Shown: positions 25,684 through 36,600 of the stretch, piece by piece
Layout of the letters: every line of letters starts with the position of its first letter
Numbering within the stretch: the stretch's first letter is position 1
Assembly: GCF_026151205.1 (NCBI RefSeq)
Contig: NC_087076.1
Coordinates: 3,371,902 to 3,435,901, forward strand
Reading direction: 5' to 3'
Length of the DNA stretch: 64,000 bases
Origin: Bolinopsis microptera
Lineage: Eukaryota > Ctenophora > Tentaculata > Lobata > Bolinopsidae
Made by a program: the position numbers and the translations under genes
Notes under the pieces: model-generated
Told to the model about the DNA's origin: nothing
Database searches by the model: none
Seen by the model: only the letters and a program-made list of their open reading frames with translations

Positions 25684-25851
25684 TGAGTTGAGTGTTGAAC
25701 TTAGTGAGTTGAGTGTTGAACTTAGTGAGTTGAGTGTTGAACTTAGTGAGTTGAGTGTTGAACTTAGTGAGTTGAGTGTTGAACTTAGTGAGTTGAGTGT
25801 TGAACTTAGTGAGTTGAGTGTTGAACTTAGTGAGTTGAGTGTTGAACTTGC
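25684..25851. repeat. 21-bp minisatellite, eight copies, open on both strands
   Basis: Eight near-perfect copies of a 21-bp unit (GAGTTGAGTGTTGAACTTAG plus T). Because 21 is a multiple of three, both strands read as heptad peptides: SVELSEL (plus) and KFNTQLT (minus). It starts about 50 bp downstream of the candidate donor at 25900, in minus-strand sense. Confidence 0.95.
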
Positions 25852-25900
25852 TAATTTGAATAAGTTGAGAGTACAATTTGTTGAATGCCTGAAGACTCAC

Positions 25901-26005
25901 CCCGCTTTTTTTCTTGTTGGCGTTGTTAGCAGCGTTAAGTTTCCTCCAGTATCGTTTCTGCTTGAACCTGTGTACTAGCTCGTCGAAGAAACTGTCTGTC
26001 GACAT
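25901..26005 (-). CDS. Candidate first coding exon (possibly of the anoctamin gene)
   Basis: A 35-codon open exon starting with ATG, MSTDSFFDELVHRFKQKRYW and ending KKKSG, followed by a consensus donor GGG|GTGAGT. It is in phase 0, which fits the proposed acceptor at 19101 upstream of the disordered anoctamin exon. The composition (basic, aromatic) looks coding rather than random. The same frame runs on into a 21-bp minisatellite, which I read as intron. The link to the anoctamin gene, about 6.8 kb away, is inference. Confidence 0.35.
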
Positions 26006-27861
26006 TTATCAGATGAGCAGAAAACGAGAGTCCTGCACCGTGCTCGAGGGTATTATCTTCATAATGTGGCAGCTAGAATAAAGGGAATAATTAGTTACTG
26101 TGGTAAAATCAAACAGAACAAATATACATTAAAAGGACTTGATTACAAAATCTTGAGCTCTCCAAAGTAATCTTGAGCTCTATAGAAGTAATAAGATACA
26201 GAGTACTAATGAGAATGAAACAGGACTAGGAAGTACGGCGGAACGTTAAGTGGCAGGTCCTTGTAATTCCACTTTCCAGGTTACAATTCGAATTTAAAGC
26301 TGAACATCCAATACGACCAATCTTTTTTTCAAAGACATTCCTCGTATTGCGCTGACGTTAAGCTTTTTATTTGTTAAAGCTAAAATAAGACGGGTACGAA
26401 TACTCGAAAGAAAATGCAACTGCTACATGTCATCTTCGACTATGAAAGCGGTTCAATACAAAGAATCACAAAAGGTTGAACTTTAGAGTTGAGACAAAGA
26501 AATCTGTACTATGAAATACAGGTATGCGAGCGCTATATGCCGACAAAGCTTTAAACGATACATTCATTGAACAGTACCATTACTTGCTTAGAGGGGTTGC
26601 AGACTTTTTGGAGTGCTAGGGTCCTGAGACGAACCGTCAAGAGAACGGTTTTGCAGAGTAGAATTAAAATTAGCATAAGAATAAATCATACACAACACAT
26701 TGTGAAGTAGTTACATTATTCAAAGAAGCTTCCGAATGTTTAGCACTATGTCCTACTATGAGCCAGAGGGATAATGTAATCTTCCTTCACCCTGTTAGTA
26801 GCACTGTGTCTAAATGAAAGTAGGGAGTTTACTATGAACAATTTTATAATTAAGATACATTTACAAAGACATGACTGACACACTCATTAAATAAATTGGA
26901 GCCGTAAATTTCCAACTGAAGTTTCAAATTGTATAACATAATAGTAAAGGAGTGAACGAAAGCACAGACCAGATTACCCCATTTTTGTATACATATTCTG
27001 AAGCAAATGACATTAAAATAAATGAATATATTATTTACATTTTTATAATCATTGGCCAGTAACCTTTCATGTTCAACAGTGAAGTGGTAAATTGAGCTTC
27101 TTGACATTATTCGTTAATCTGCGTTTTGAAAAAGTGATATTATTGTTCCTTTAACTTCTCAATTCTAGAAACAAATCTTCTTCAATGCAATGCAGCAGAT
27201 AGAGAGTTAGTTTTCGGAAAGTAAAAACAAAAACTGGTCACCAATTTGAACTGGTACCGTGTACAATCGTTACGTTCAAGTAGCTGTACTGATGCAATGT
27301 CAAATGTTTCGATTCGGATGCCCACTAACAATTAACATATGCAAAAAGCGGCTGTCCGTAACGAATAACGATAAATTCAAACTGCAAAGCTACTCACCAT
27401 CTAACAAAAAATATTGTATTCTGTTATGCTTGAAATCGCTTTTAAAAGATCTGCGATCAGTTGTAAAAACTAGGGCATATCATATGACATATTTTAATGA
27501 ACATGACGTATAACCTGTTGGATGACAGACTTTAAATTGATGTATGGCTACCAAGTTCAAATTAACGTAGCCTTCAAAACAAGATGCTGTGGACCAAAAA
27601 TAGGCCGGTTACAAGTCCACTCGCAGAAAATTGGCCAGAATTAACCTATTCGTATAATTCGGCACCGAGTTCGATGCTGGAATATTATTTTACTATAACC
27701 AGGTATATATATTAATATATAACACAGTGTGTTACGGGCTTTTAGTAACCTCACGTACCAGGAGTGGAGGGTAAGCTCCTACGTAAACTGTTTCCGAGAG
27801 TAACGATTATTTTGAGAGGCGCAATGTGAAGACGGGTACGAAACGTAGCCGCTGAAACAAG
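26006..27861. other. AT-rich non-coding stretch
   Basis: I see no exon, RNA gene or element here. Open frames of 84-85 codons at 26850-27107 and 27259-27513 have no recognisable motif. Confidence 0.4.
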
Positions 27862-28082
27862 CACAGAGACACAGAGATACAGAGACACAGAGATACAGAG
27901 ACACAGAGACACAGAGACACAGAGATACAGAGACACAGAGACACAGAGACACAGAGACACAGAGACACAGAGACACAGAGACACAGAGACACAGAGACAA
28001 AGAGACACAGAGACACAGAGACACAGAGACACAAATACACAGAGATACAGAGACACAGAGATACAGAGACACAGAGACACAG
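27862..28082. repeat. 8-bp ACAGAGAC/ACAGAGAT satellite, about 27 copies
   Basis: An octanucleotide array with C/T variation at the last position. All three minus-strand frames are open and give SLCLCVSV-type low-complexity peptides, which explains the long open frames across it. Confidence 0.95.
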
Positions 28083-30061
28083 GAGATTTGAAAACAGGTT
28101 CACGAGTTTGTGCTAAGATTTAAGAATAACAGAGAAGAGAAATAAGAGGTCTGATTTGTTATGGTATAATTTCTTTATATTGTACCCTTGTGTAACAGTA
28201 CTTCATTATATTTATAGATTTTTATTTAAGCGGTTGCCCGCTGCCGGCCTAATTTTCCGTTTGAGGCCCCAGTCATGGCCCCAGGATGTTGTGTATCATT
28301 GCTACACTAATAATACCAGGGTCATTTAACAAACATTCGACGATTACCCTTGGAATCGTGGAGCACTCAGTGCCTGCTACTGGAGCAGAGGTACATTCGC
28401 TACACAGGCATTGTTTTTACTTGACACTCGGTACTATGTTCGAGAGCAAATGGCTTAATCTGTCTTCTAGTAACCGGGATAACAATGGATCTGCAGGGTT
28501 CACGACTAGAATCACAGAGGGTAATATCCAGGAGGATCTGGTTTAGCATAAATTGAGGAGACTTGTTGCATAAAAGAGGGGCGAGGGTTTAACCTTCAAA
28601 ATTACAGTGGTATTAATGTCACATACGTTCCTGTAACACTAACAGGTTACCCCATCATTGTGATATAACATACCTAGGGGTCAATGCAACAAAACCTAAA
28701 CGAGCACACGTAACCCCTCATAGTCATATAAAAAGGGATCGATTTAAAACAAAATAAAGGAATTAGGAAACACCATTCTGCGGTTACGTAGACGCTTTGT
28801 AAAGAGAATTGCTAGGTTTCTTATTACTTAATATACTCCGCCATCGAAACTCTTCTGCACATGTGACTGGTAATCAGTTTCAACAAGACGGATAACTGTA
28901 GAGCAAACAAAAGCTCTGGTCGAGTATCGACACATCTAAATTATAATGGTTAAGTCTACAGAGATACTCGCTATACGAGAGTACAGACTGCATGAAACTG
29001 TTTAAATAATTAGATACCCGGATAGATTCTCTTTATTGTAAGACCACTTTAATTGGAAGTTAGACGTACAGCGGGGAATGCCCACCAACAGACATGGTAT
29101 AACCCAGATTTAGTCTCGACGGAAATCATATTTAAATTTCTCCGTAAACAGTAAATCTCGATAAATCGGGATTTCCATTCACACTAAACACTTGTTTGAG
29201 GGAAACAATTGAGGGAAACGAAAAAGTCTGGCAAATAAAGGTTGCCGGCAAATAAGGATTTTACTGTGGTCAGAGAAAGCGATAATGAAGAGAAAAAAAA
29301 TAATAAGGATGGATATCATTTAATAATTCTAACTAAATTACGAGTCTTCTAAAACCAGATGTAAGAGCCATATTAAAAAAGAAAGACGTCCCTAATAGAC
29401 ATTAACCCACAACGATTGAACAGCTCTCTTGTATATCATTATTCCCTGGCTAGTGGGCTGTAGCACTAAGGAACAAGGATGTCCAACCGATTTGCAAAGT
29501 TGAAGACAAGTTTCCTACAAATTCCAAGGACCGTTAGCTAAAACGTCATAGCTTAGTTCTAGCGATTCAAGAAACCGGTTTGCGCTACAAGGGTCAATTA
29601 TAGGTCGCACAGTACGATGCTAAAATACATGCAAATATAGCCTTTACCGGATGTGCCGATCTTATGGCACACATTACGACCATTTCCATAGATTATACTT
29701 AAACGTCAGGGCTAGTTATTGTGCAGAACTAAGATTGAGTTCATTTGAGGAGTATAACTTAGAATTGATTTTCCAGACTTCCATTTCTCGATTTTCCAGA
29801 CATTATGTTATGGTTTGTGCAGTCGTAGTTCGTCATGATTATTATGTAGTAAGATTATGAGTAATGATATTGGATTAGAAAAAGAATTTGCAATTCAATA
29901 TTCATGATTCACAAGCTGAAACTATTCCTACTATCGGTACGCAGTCTCCATCGAATACAGTCTCCGTCGAAATGTTGTAGAAATGCTTTCCATCGAGTTA
30001 TACTTAACTGTCGATAAAAACTCTTGTACGCTAATTAATTATCACGTTTTACTTATATTAC
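28083..30061. other. Non-coding stretch
   Basis: Nothing convincing was found; an 86-codon plus-strand frame at 28286-28546 lacks motifs. Confidence 0.35.
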
Positions 30062-30193
30062 ATGGATGTGCGCTCTTTGGAAGAAAACATGGCAAGCTTG
30101 GGTGAAAACCTCATTAATTCCATGTTCAACTTAACAGACTTCACAACCGACCTCATCGAAAGATTTCACCTCCTGAAACGGACTAGAGAGTAA
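30062..30193 (+). CDS. Candidate 43-residue small protein
   Basis: ATG-to-TAA frame of 44 codons, starting MDVRSLEENMASLGENLINS and ending with a helical, amphipathic tail (LIERFHLLKRTRE). Codon use looks more like the coding exons than the surrounding AT-rich DNA. The stop overlaps a possible donor (GA|GTAAGG at 30189/30190); splicing to the acceptor at 30264 would change only the last residue before another stop. No homologue is recognised; it could be a microprotein, an exon, or chance. Confidence 0.28.
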   Translation: MDVRSLEENMASLGENLINSMFNLTDFTTDLIERFHLLKRTRE

Positions 30194-30510
30194 GGGGGTT
30201 GGCAAATTGACTAACAACTCTGCTGTTTGGCAAGCTGCCTGTTAACTCTTCTCCCCTTTTCTAGAACATGAGAACATCTTCAGTCTGCCAGACTAGATAG
30301 AAAAATGTTTCTAAACTTTTTGATAAAAACGGACTGATCGTAACGAGAGATATGTCGAAACAGGGAATGATGGAATTGAAATTTCTAGTTAATCTCCTAT
30401 TTATCAAAATAGGAGTAGAGGATGAAATAAACTTTTTACAATTATACCCGAGGTTTCATATCTCATCTCAAGGGACCAGTTGCAGTAGTTGCTATGACAA
30501 CCACAGCTTA

Positions 30511-30579
30511 TTTTCAACTCGAAAATATACGGATATGGGTTAAGCCTTAACCCATATCCGTATATATTCGAGTTGAAAA
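30511..30579. repeat. Near-perfect 69-bp palindrome
   Basis: Two 34-bp arms (30511-30544 and 30546-30579) pair with a single mismatch and a one-base centre; the arm core is ATATACGGATATGGGTTAAG. It is long enough to extrude as a cruciform or fold as a strong RNA hairpin. Confidence 0.95.
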
Positions 30580-31652
30580 ATCCTTAACTCAAGGATCCAA
30601 AGTATAAATTACCCTGGCAGTATATCAATAATTTGTAACAACTGTAATAATGGTAATCATTGTAATCATTGTAATCATTATAACTATTGTAATCATTGTA
30701 ATCATACACATACATGCAACGCATTTTTACCGGACCGATTACTACCACGTAAACAAAGCAATATATCTTCAATCTTCATATCTAATCTCAATAAAATCAA
30801 CTTACGTCAGAGCAAAACGTCGGCGCAGGGTATTTTGCCATGTCAATTTGGAACTGAAACAAAATCCGTGCAGTTTTCAGTTATATTAGTATAATATGTT
30901 CTGTAAAAAATTCCTGTTCTAAAAAGAATCTGAAACTATCGAAATTAATAGAAAAAACATATTTTTTTATATTTTTAAAAAGCTGTTTAACTGACATATT
31001 TACACCATTATACACATGTAACTTTCATAGGACATAAGATGTAGAAGAACAACGAATATTTCATCCGAACTGTGGTGTTTTACTGCCTATCCAATTTATT
31101 ACATTAATAGAAATGCTGTTCAAATTTTTCAAATTATCATGAAAAATCTCACCTCTTCTTTTTTCAAAAATACCAGAGAAAGACGTTTCTTCCAGGATTT
31201 TTTATTTAGCTTCTTCTTTTTATTTAGCTTTGCCGCGACAACATGAGCATGCGCAAAGGCATGGATCTTTAGCTTTGCCGCCGGAGCGGGCGGACTGGAC
31301 AGTTGCTGCTCACTCATTTATCAGACATTCTAAATATTATTGTCGGTTATTCAAATTAACTTTAGAAGTAGTGATACTTTTAGCTGGTATAACAAAAATG
31401 AGTTAGTTAACAAATCATTGAAATTTGAAAATGAAATTAGATTGAATATGACCAGTTATCTAAAAGACAACTGACACAAGGTTTAAGTTGAAGCATTTAA
31501 GTTGAAATTGAACATAACGTATACATGACATAGCGTGTATAAATTGGCTACAATAGAATTAACAACATATTTCTATTCGAATCATTAACATTAATTGTCA
31601 AATTGATTCCGAAAATATAAAGTTATCGGAAACTTCCCAATAAGTTTATGGT
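30580..31652. other. AT-rich region downstream of EFCAB9
   Basis: Contains a short (GTAATCATT)n stretch at about 30650-30705, and a Lys-rich minus-strand frame at 31129-31317 that seems to arise from short duplicated AAGCTAAAT-type words. No gene is supported. Confidence 0.4.
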
Positions 31653-32291
31653 TTACATGATGACACAACTATCTTGGTCTTGCGAAGAAGTTGAACAATC
31701 TGAAGTCGCGTTTTTCAAACTAGGTCCAGCTATGTCCCCTTTACCAGCGTTTGATTTGTCTTTCTTTAACAGGGTTTTCCCTCTATCGATACAGGCCATC
31801 GCAAACAATTTAAACTCTCCGTAATCAAGCTGTTGATCACCACTCACGTCGAAATCATTGAAGATATCTCGAATCGCTTTAAGTCCTAAGTTGAAAAGGA
31901 GGCCAAATATTTCAAACTCCTCGACATCAATGGTGGCTGAGCCGTCCTTGTCCATCAGATCGAAGACAGTGCGGGAGTGGTGGTAGATAAACTTCTTTTC
32001 CTCGTGGTCCTGGATTGAAACTAGGATGCAAACCATCAGATAAAACTCATTGTACTCGATGGAGGACGAACCGTCAACATCCAACATATCAAACACACGG
32101 TATATCTCTTTTCGGTTTAAGTCTGTGGCTTTTTTCATGAAAACGTAAAACTGAACGTCGTTGAGGGCCCCTGTTCTGTGTATATCAAGGAGGCTGAAAT
32201 ATGTGTAAACAATGCAAGCATTTCTACCACTGAGCAGACTGTACTCACGATCAAGGTGCATAAAGTTTAGTATCTTTGACTTGACCTTCAT
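31653..32291 (-). CDS. EFCAB9: EFCAB9-like EF-hand protein with C-terminal CaaX box
   Basis: An intact single-exon frame of 212 residues. In mammals EFCAB9 is a cytosolic calcium sensor on the CatSper channel of the sperm tail. The match to EFCAB9 runs from the first residues (MKVKSKILNFMHLDREYSLL, compare the family's MKLKQ...YLDK.YCLLS.RN) through TGALNDVQFYVF, VFDMLDVDG, YHHSRTVFDLMDKDG, and IFNDFDVSGDQQLDYGEFKL. EF-hand 1 (DIHRTGALNDVQ) is degenerate; loops 2 (DVDGSSSIEYNE), 3 (DKDGSATIDVEE) and 4 (DVSGDQQLDYGE) keep acidic residues at positions 1 and 12 and look able to bind calcium. The protein is slightly longer than mammalian EFCAB9 and ends ...DSCVIM, a farnesylation-type CaaX box, after a Lys-rich stretch (LLKKDKSNAGKGD). 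The gene is transcribed away from SND1. Confidence 0.9.
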   Translation of the reverse strand: MKVKSKILNFMHLDREYSLLSGRNACIVYTYFSLLDIHRTGALNDVQFYVFMKKATDLNRKEIYRVFDMLDVDGSSSIEYNEFYLMVCILVSIQDHEEKKFIYHHSRTVFDLMDKDGSATIDVEEFEIFGLLFNLGLKAIRDIFNDFDVSGDQQLDYGEFKLFAMACIDRGKTLLKKDKSNAGKGDIAGPSLKNATSDCSTSSQDQDSCVIM

Positions 32292-33627
32292 CTAGAAATA
32301 ATGAATCATCTTCAAGTACAAAGTATACAGTACTATAATATTCAATTTATTCATTTTCATTTTGTATGATAGTAACACTAACAGTACTACTAATTGACCA
32401 TGACGATCAGATCACTGCGATGATTGAAATTTGAATTCGTATAAAATCAGAAAAATATTCAAAAATCTAATAGAGCACATACAAGTACAAACCGCGATCA
32501 TTGCATAGTATCGGTCAATTCATGACATAACTTTATCTTAAACCAGGATTAGGCGTATTTTAACTGTGGCTCTGGTCATAATTCATATTTAGAAAACCGT
32601 AACCAATAATAATAAAACAATAACTAATGAACCGTAAGACTGTTTTTGAAAACAGACACTATAAATTAACCTGGTTAAATGTATCATTTACAACAATTAA
32701 TTGAAATTTGAAAACCCAACTAGCAATGGGGAAGCGAGACACAAAAGCCCAAGTAAGCTGAGCTGCGAAATGAAAAGAATGTTGCACGTGAGTGGCGCAA
32801 AACTTGTATTGTATTGTGTCACGTACAAATTAAATGCACGTGAAATGATTTTGCAACGAGCGTAGAGCGTGAAGTGTGGAGCAAAGCTAGGAGCAAGCAT
32901 TGGTATATACCGAATGGATTTTAGTAATTTTAATATTTATACTGGAATTAGTTCACAAATGAGTTATACTGTTACACATGATGGGTTTGTCCAAGGCAAC
33001 TTTCGCTCATTAAATCGTTGAAAACCATCAAATTTAAAGGGCTAAATTAAATATTTGAGCCGCGCAATGGGACATGACAACTCACCGAGCAGATTTTACT
33101 CCGCAAACGTTTGGCTAAATAATGATTTGTACGCCACGCGCGCACTCATCTTGATACCATCTGTTCGGCTCTTGCTGTCGTGTCAGTTTCACAGAATAAC
33201 TTGACACATTTTCTGCTACTAGACATTCCAGGTGCTGTCATTGCGTTCAGTTGACGGTCCAGTCATGCTGAACATAGCCTGCTTCATTTGTCCTTTCTTC
33301 TGAGCTAAACAACAGCATCCAAAACTGTAGACATCGTGCCCATATTTTGCAATACTTTACACATTTTCCCATTCTCATAATGTGCCATAACCTGACTTTC
33401 CATGGAGGCTGCCATGTATCACAAGTGGTGAATCATGCCAGTATCTTTAGTAAGTAACCTGCAGTCAACGATCACACTTCATTCATCGTTATTTACGTTG
33501 AAAATTTTGAAATAACTTGTTTTGTCCTTTTCCCCGCTTTCATATGTACATTGGAGTTATTTATAACCTGTTAAAGTAGCCCATTTAGTTGCTTGATTTC
33601 CCCCAACTAAATTGACTTTATCTAGCC
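32292..33627. promoter_or_regulatory. Divergent EFCAB9-SND1 intergenic region
   Basis: About 1.3 kb separates the start codons of EFCAB9 (minus) and SND1 (plus), so it must contain both promoters. A slightly GC-richer part (33115-33190) with CGCCACGCGCGCACTC lies towards SND1. I saw no clear TATA pair or coding exon. Confidence 0.45.
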
Positions 33628-36600
33628 ATGGACACAGCTCCTAAGACTCTTCACAGAGGATGGGTTGTCAAACAGGTAACTAGCATAACAACTTGTTTCG
33701 TCAAATCCCTGATATTCTTTTAGTTTTCCATAAGTTTAACTAAGATTAGGTGTAAAATTGTATGAGACTTGGATCTATTTATATCGGTATAATCACAGGT
33801 CAACTCTGGAGACACAATAGTGTTGAAGGGGCGGCCAAGAGGCGGACCCCCTCCCGAGAGAAACGTCAGTCTGGCGTACATTAGCGCACCCAAACTCGGA
33901 CGCAGACCCATCGGTAATGAAGAAGCTACTATTGATGAGGTGAGAATTGGAAAACTTTCATTCTGTTATTGTTTGTTAGTTTATAGAACCCGTCCCCAAT
34001 CTCGTATCGGAAAATGACTTAACTCAGTTCTGAGTGTGAATACGGGTGGTACCTGCAAGAGTTATTTCATTCTGTTATTTACGGCAGACCAAGTTAAATT
34101 TCGCAGTTTGGCAGTCTAACATAGCCTACCAATTACCTACATTATTTTGTAATAGACTCACAACCTAAAACTAAATTCTCTGCTTTTCAGCCGTATGCTT
34201 GGGAAGCTCGGGAGTATCTGAGGAAACTGTTGGTTGGCAAGGAAGTAAGCTTCATGGTGGAGCATACCATTCCCATCAGCGGCAGAGAGTGTGCCCTTGT
34301 TTACATCGGTATGTATTTTAGTGTTTGTAGTAGCAGTTGACTGATTAGAACTGATTCTGACAAATTTATGTTGTAAGGTTGCTCAGTTTAGGAAGCATCC
34401 TGTAACACAGAAGAAGTTTAAGTTATGGTAGATTCTATTATTTTGTAAGTTACATTAAATTCCACTGAAATCTGTGGTATTTTTGTCTTGACGCATTGAA
34501 TTCCAGGAACTGGAGAGAACTCAGAATGTGTCAATGAACTTATGGTTAAAGACGGCTGGGCTATCACTAGAAACAACAACAAACAAAACGAGTAATATTT
34601 CTTATTCCTATTTAGACTTTGAATATATTTCGAAAAGTACGATCTACTCATGCGCTTTAAATAACGTCCTATCCTCAGAAACCATGATTTAAGTTATGAT
34701 AACTAACCCTAATTTACAGTTAACTGGTTATTTGGCCTCTCTTACCTAGACTTACCTAGATTAGAACTGGTCGCTAGTTGTCAATATTTACAGTTTACAA
34801 TTAACTTTGTGCCCCGCCTACGCGTACGTACGTTAAGACATTTCTATGAGAAGAAAGATAACTTACGTTTTATAGCACAGGCTTTCTTTTTTTTTCGCTC
34901 TTTTGTCAAACTAGTAGGTACATTGATTAATTAATTAATTAATTCATCAGAGAGGTAGCAAAGTACTCGATGTGGATGATAGAAGCTCAGACCTCTGGGA
35001 TCGGAGTTCACAACGAGGATGGTAAATCTGCCGCCATCAGGGATGTTAAATGGGTTATTGAGGACCCCAGGATGTTATTCGACGAGCTCAAGGGGAAACC
35101 ACTCAAAGGTTTGTTTCTACAACTGATTATCATTGATTTGTAATTAAATTGTGTGGTTCTGCATACTTATATTGTGAGAGAAGTAATAACAAGTTGACAT
35201 TAAGTTTAGAACAAATTCATGCAAACAGTTATCCAGCGGAAATTTAATTGACACCGAGTGTTACAGTGGTACACCATTTTAACTTCACGTACAAATGTAT
35301 GGAATATAATATCTTGCTTCGTCGTAATTGGCGCATTTCCACTCAACGTTATACATCAGCATGGCAGGAACTACACAGATTGAACCGCACCAACAGGCAA
35401 CAGAGTGTACTCATGTATACATAAACCCCTCGCCCGAACTGTAAATACAGCTCTCTTCCTCTTCCTTACAAAACTTGTTTTTAAACTTGTTTTTAGAGAG
35501 AGAAGAGTTAAAACTCTTCTCTCTCTAAATATGTATCTGTGCTATGCAAGATTGGGTTCTCATTCTCTACATGGCACAGTGTAACTTGAATACGTTTTAC
35601 ATGCGCGATAGTGACACCGTGGTAGCTGCAATAAAACAATAAGTGTAATTTTACTTTTTCAATGCCATAATATGCTTCAATAGCGACCACTACACCGCCA
35701 CCGCATTAAACAGCTTTGTTTTGCACGGCTAATATTATACAGTAAATATACTGCGACTGTGACGTGGTATGTGTGTTAAAATGCGCTGCTGATCTGTCAG
35801 AACGTGCACACTGCCACGGTAGACTATCGTGTGTCACCTGGGCCGCATATTTCACATATTATGTATGAAATTTGCATATGTTACATGTAGATAATTGGGT
35901 AGGGTACACGTGTATTGTTCATACAGGAGGGCCCCTATAATGTTGGGTATGTTACCCTCTCCTCTCGTATTACACTGAAATTGTTATGATAAAGATAACA
36001 CTCTGCCCGGTTATCTGAGAGAACGCTTCTTTGAAAGTTTAGCCCTCAAGCTTCCACGTGTCGAATAGATTCCACTCTGAATATAATAGACTGAGGCAAC
36101 GCTGTTAGTACAAAGCCTCGTTAGAGGCTCAAATTACAGCTTATTGTTACTACTGGAACATAACGTATGTGTCGTGTACTTCTCTGAATATTTTTATGGG
36201 TACTTCATAGCTACATATTAACAAACTTTATTGGCGATTCTCTGAATATGAACAAGGTGGGGCAGTATCTGATTTCTAATTCCTCTAAAGTTTCATATAA
36301 ATGAAAAACACGACCCAGTTTTAACAGCTGTTTATACAATATACATTGGGCCTCTTCTCACAGTTAGCGATATTACACAACACAAACATTGTACTTCCGT
36401 TAATGTTAAATTCCCTTTGTTACAAAAAGTACAAAGGACAGCTACACAATCTTATATAAACATAGTTTAGACAAACACAAATTTCTTTAGAGGACATCTT
36501 AAGGTTTGTAAAATAGATGAGCGTATCACAAATGAGAAGGTCTACTTTCTTTACAAGTTTCACGAAACTTCTTAGAGCCGCATATATAATCTAGAATAAT

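Larger units (their letters stand above)
19102..25900. other. Large non-coding region (intron of the minus-strand gene or intergenic)
   Basis: No exon with convincing coding character was seen. It contains a (GA)n tract at about 20366-20396, a 19-bp minisatellite at 22455-22587, a CCAAT/E-box cluster near 24641-24681, three to four copies of the 12-mer CCAGCTAGCTCA at 25520-25555, and a 21-bp minisatellite at 25684-25851. If the exon at 25901-26005 belongs to the anoctamin gene, this whole stretch is an intron. Confidence 0.4.

Noticed and set aside
27751-28103. Three overlapping minus-strand frames of SLCLCVSV repeats
   Set aside because: They are produced by the 8-bp ACAGAGAC satellite, which is open in every frame.
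30265-30296. Second exon for the 43-residue small frame
   Set aside because: Joining 30189 to 30265 leads to a stop after one residue, so it adds nothing.
31129-31317. 62-codon Lys-rich minus-strand frame downstream of EFCAB9
   Set aside because: It seems to arise from short repeated words and A-rich DNA; no homology or splice evidence.
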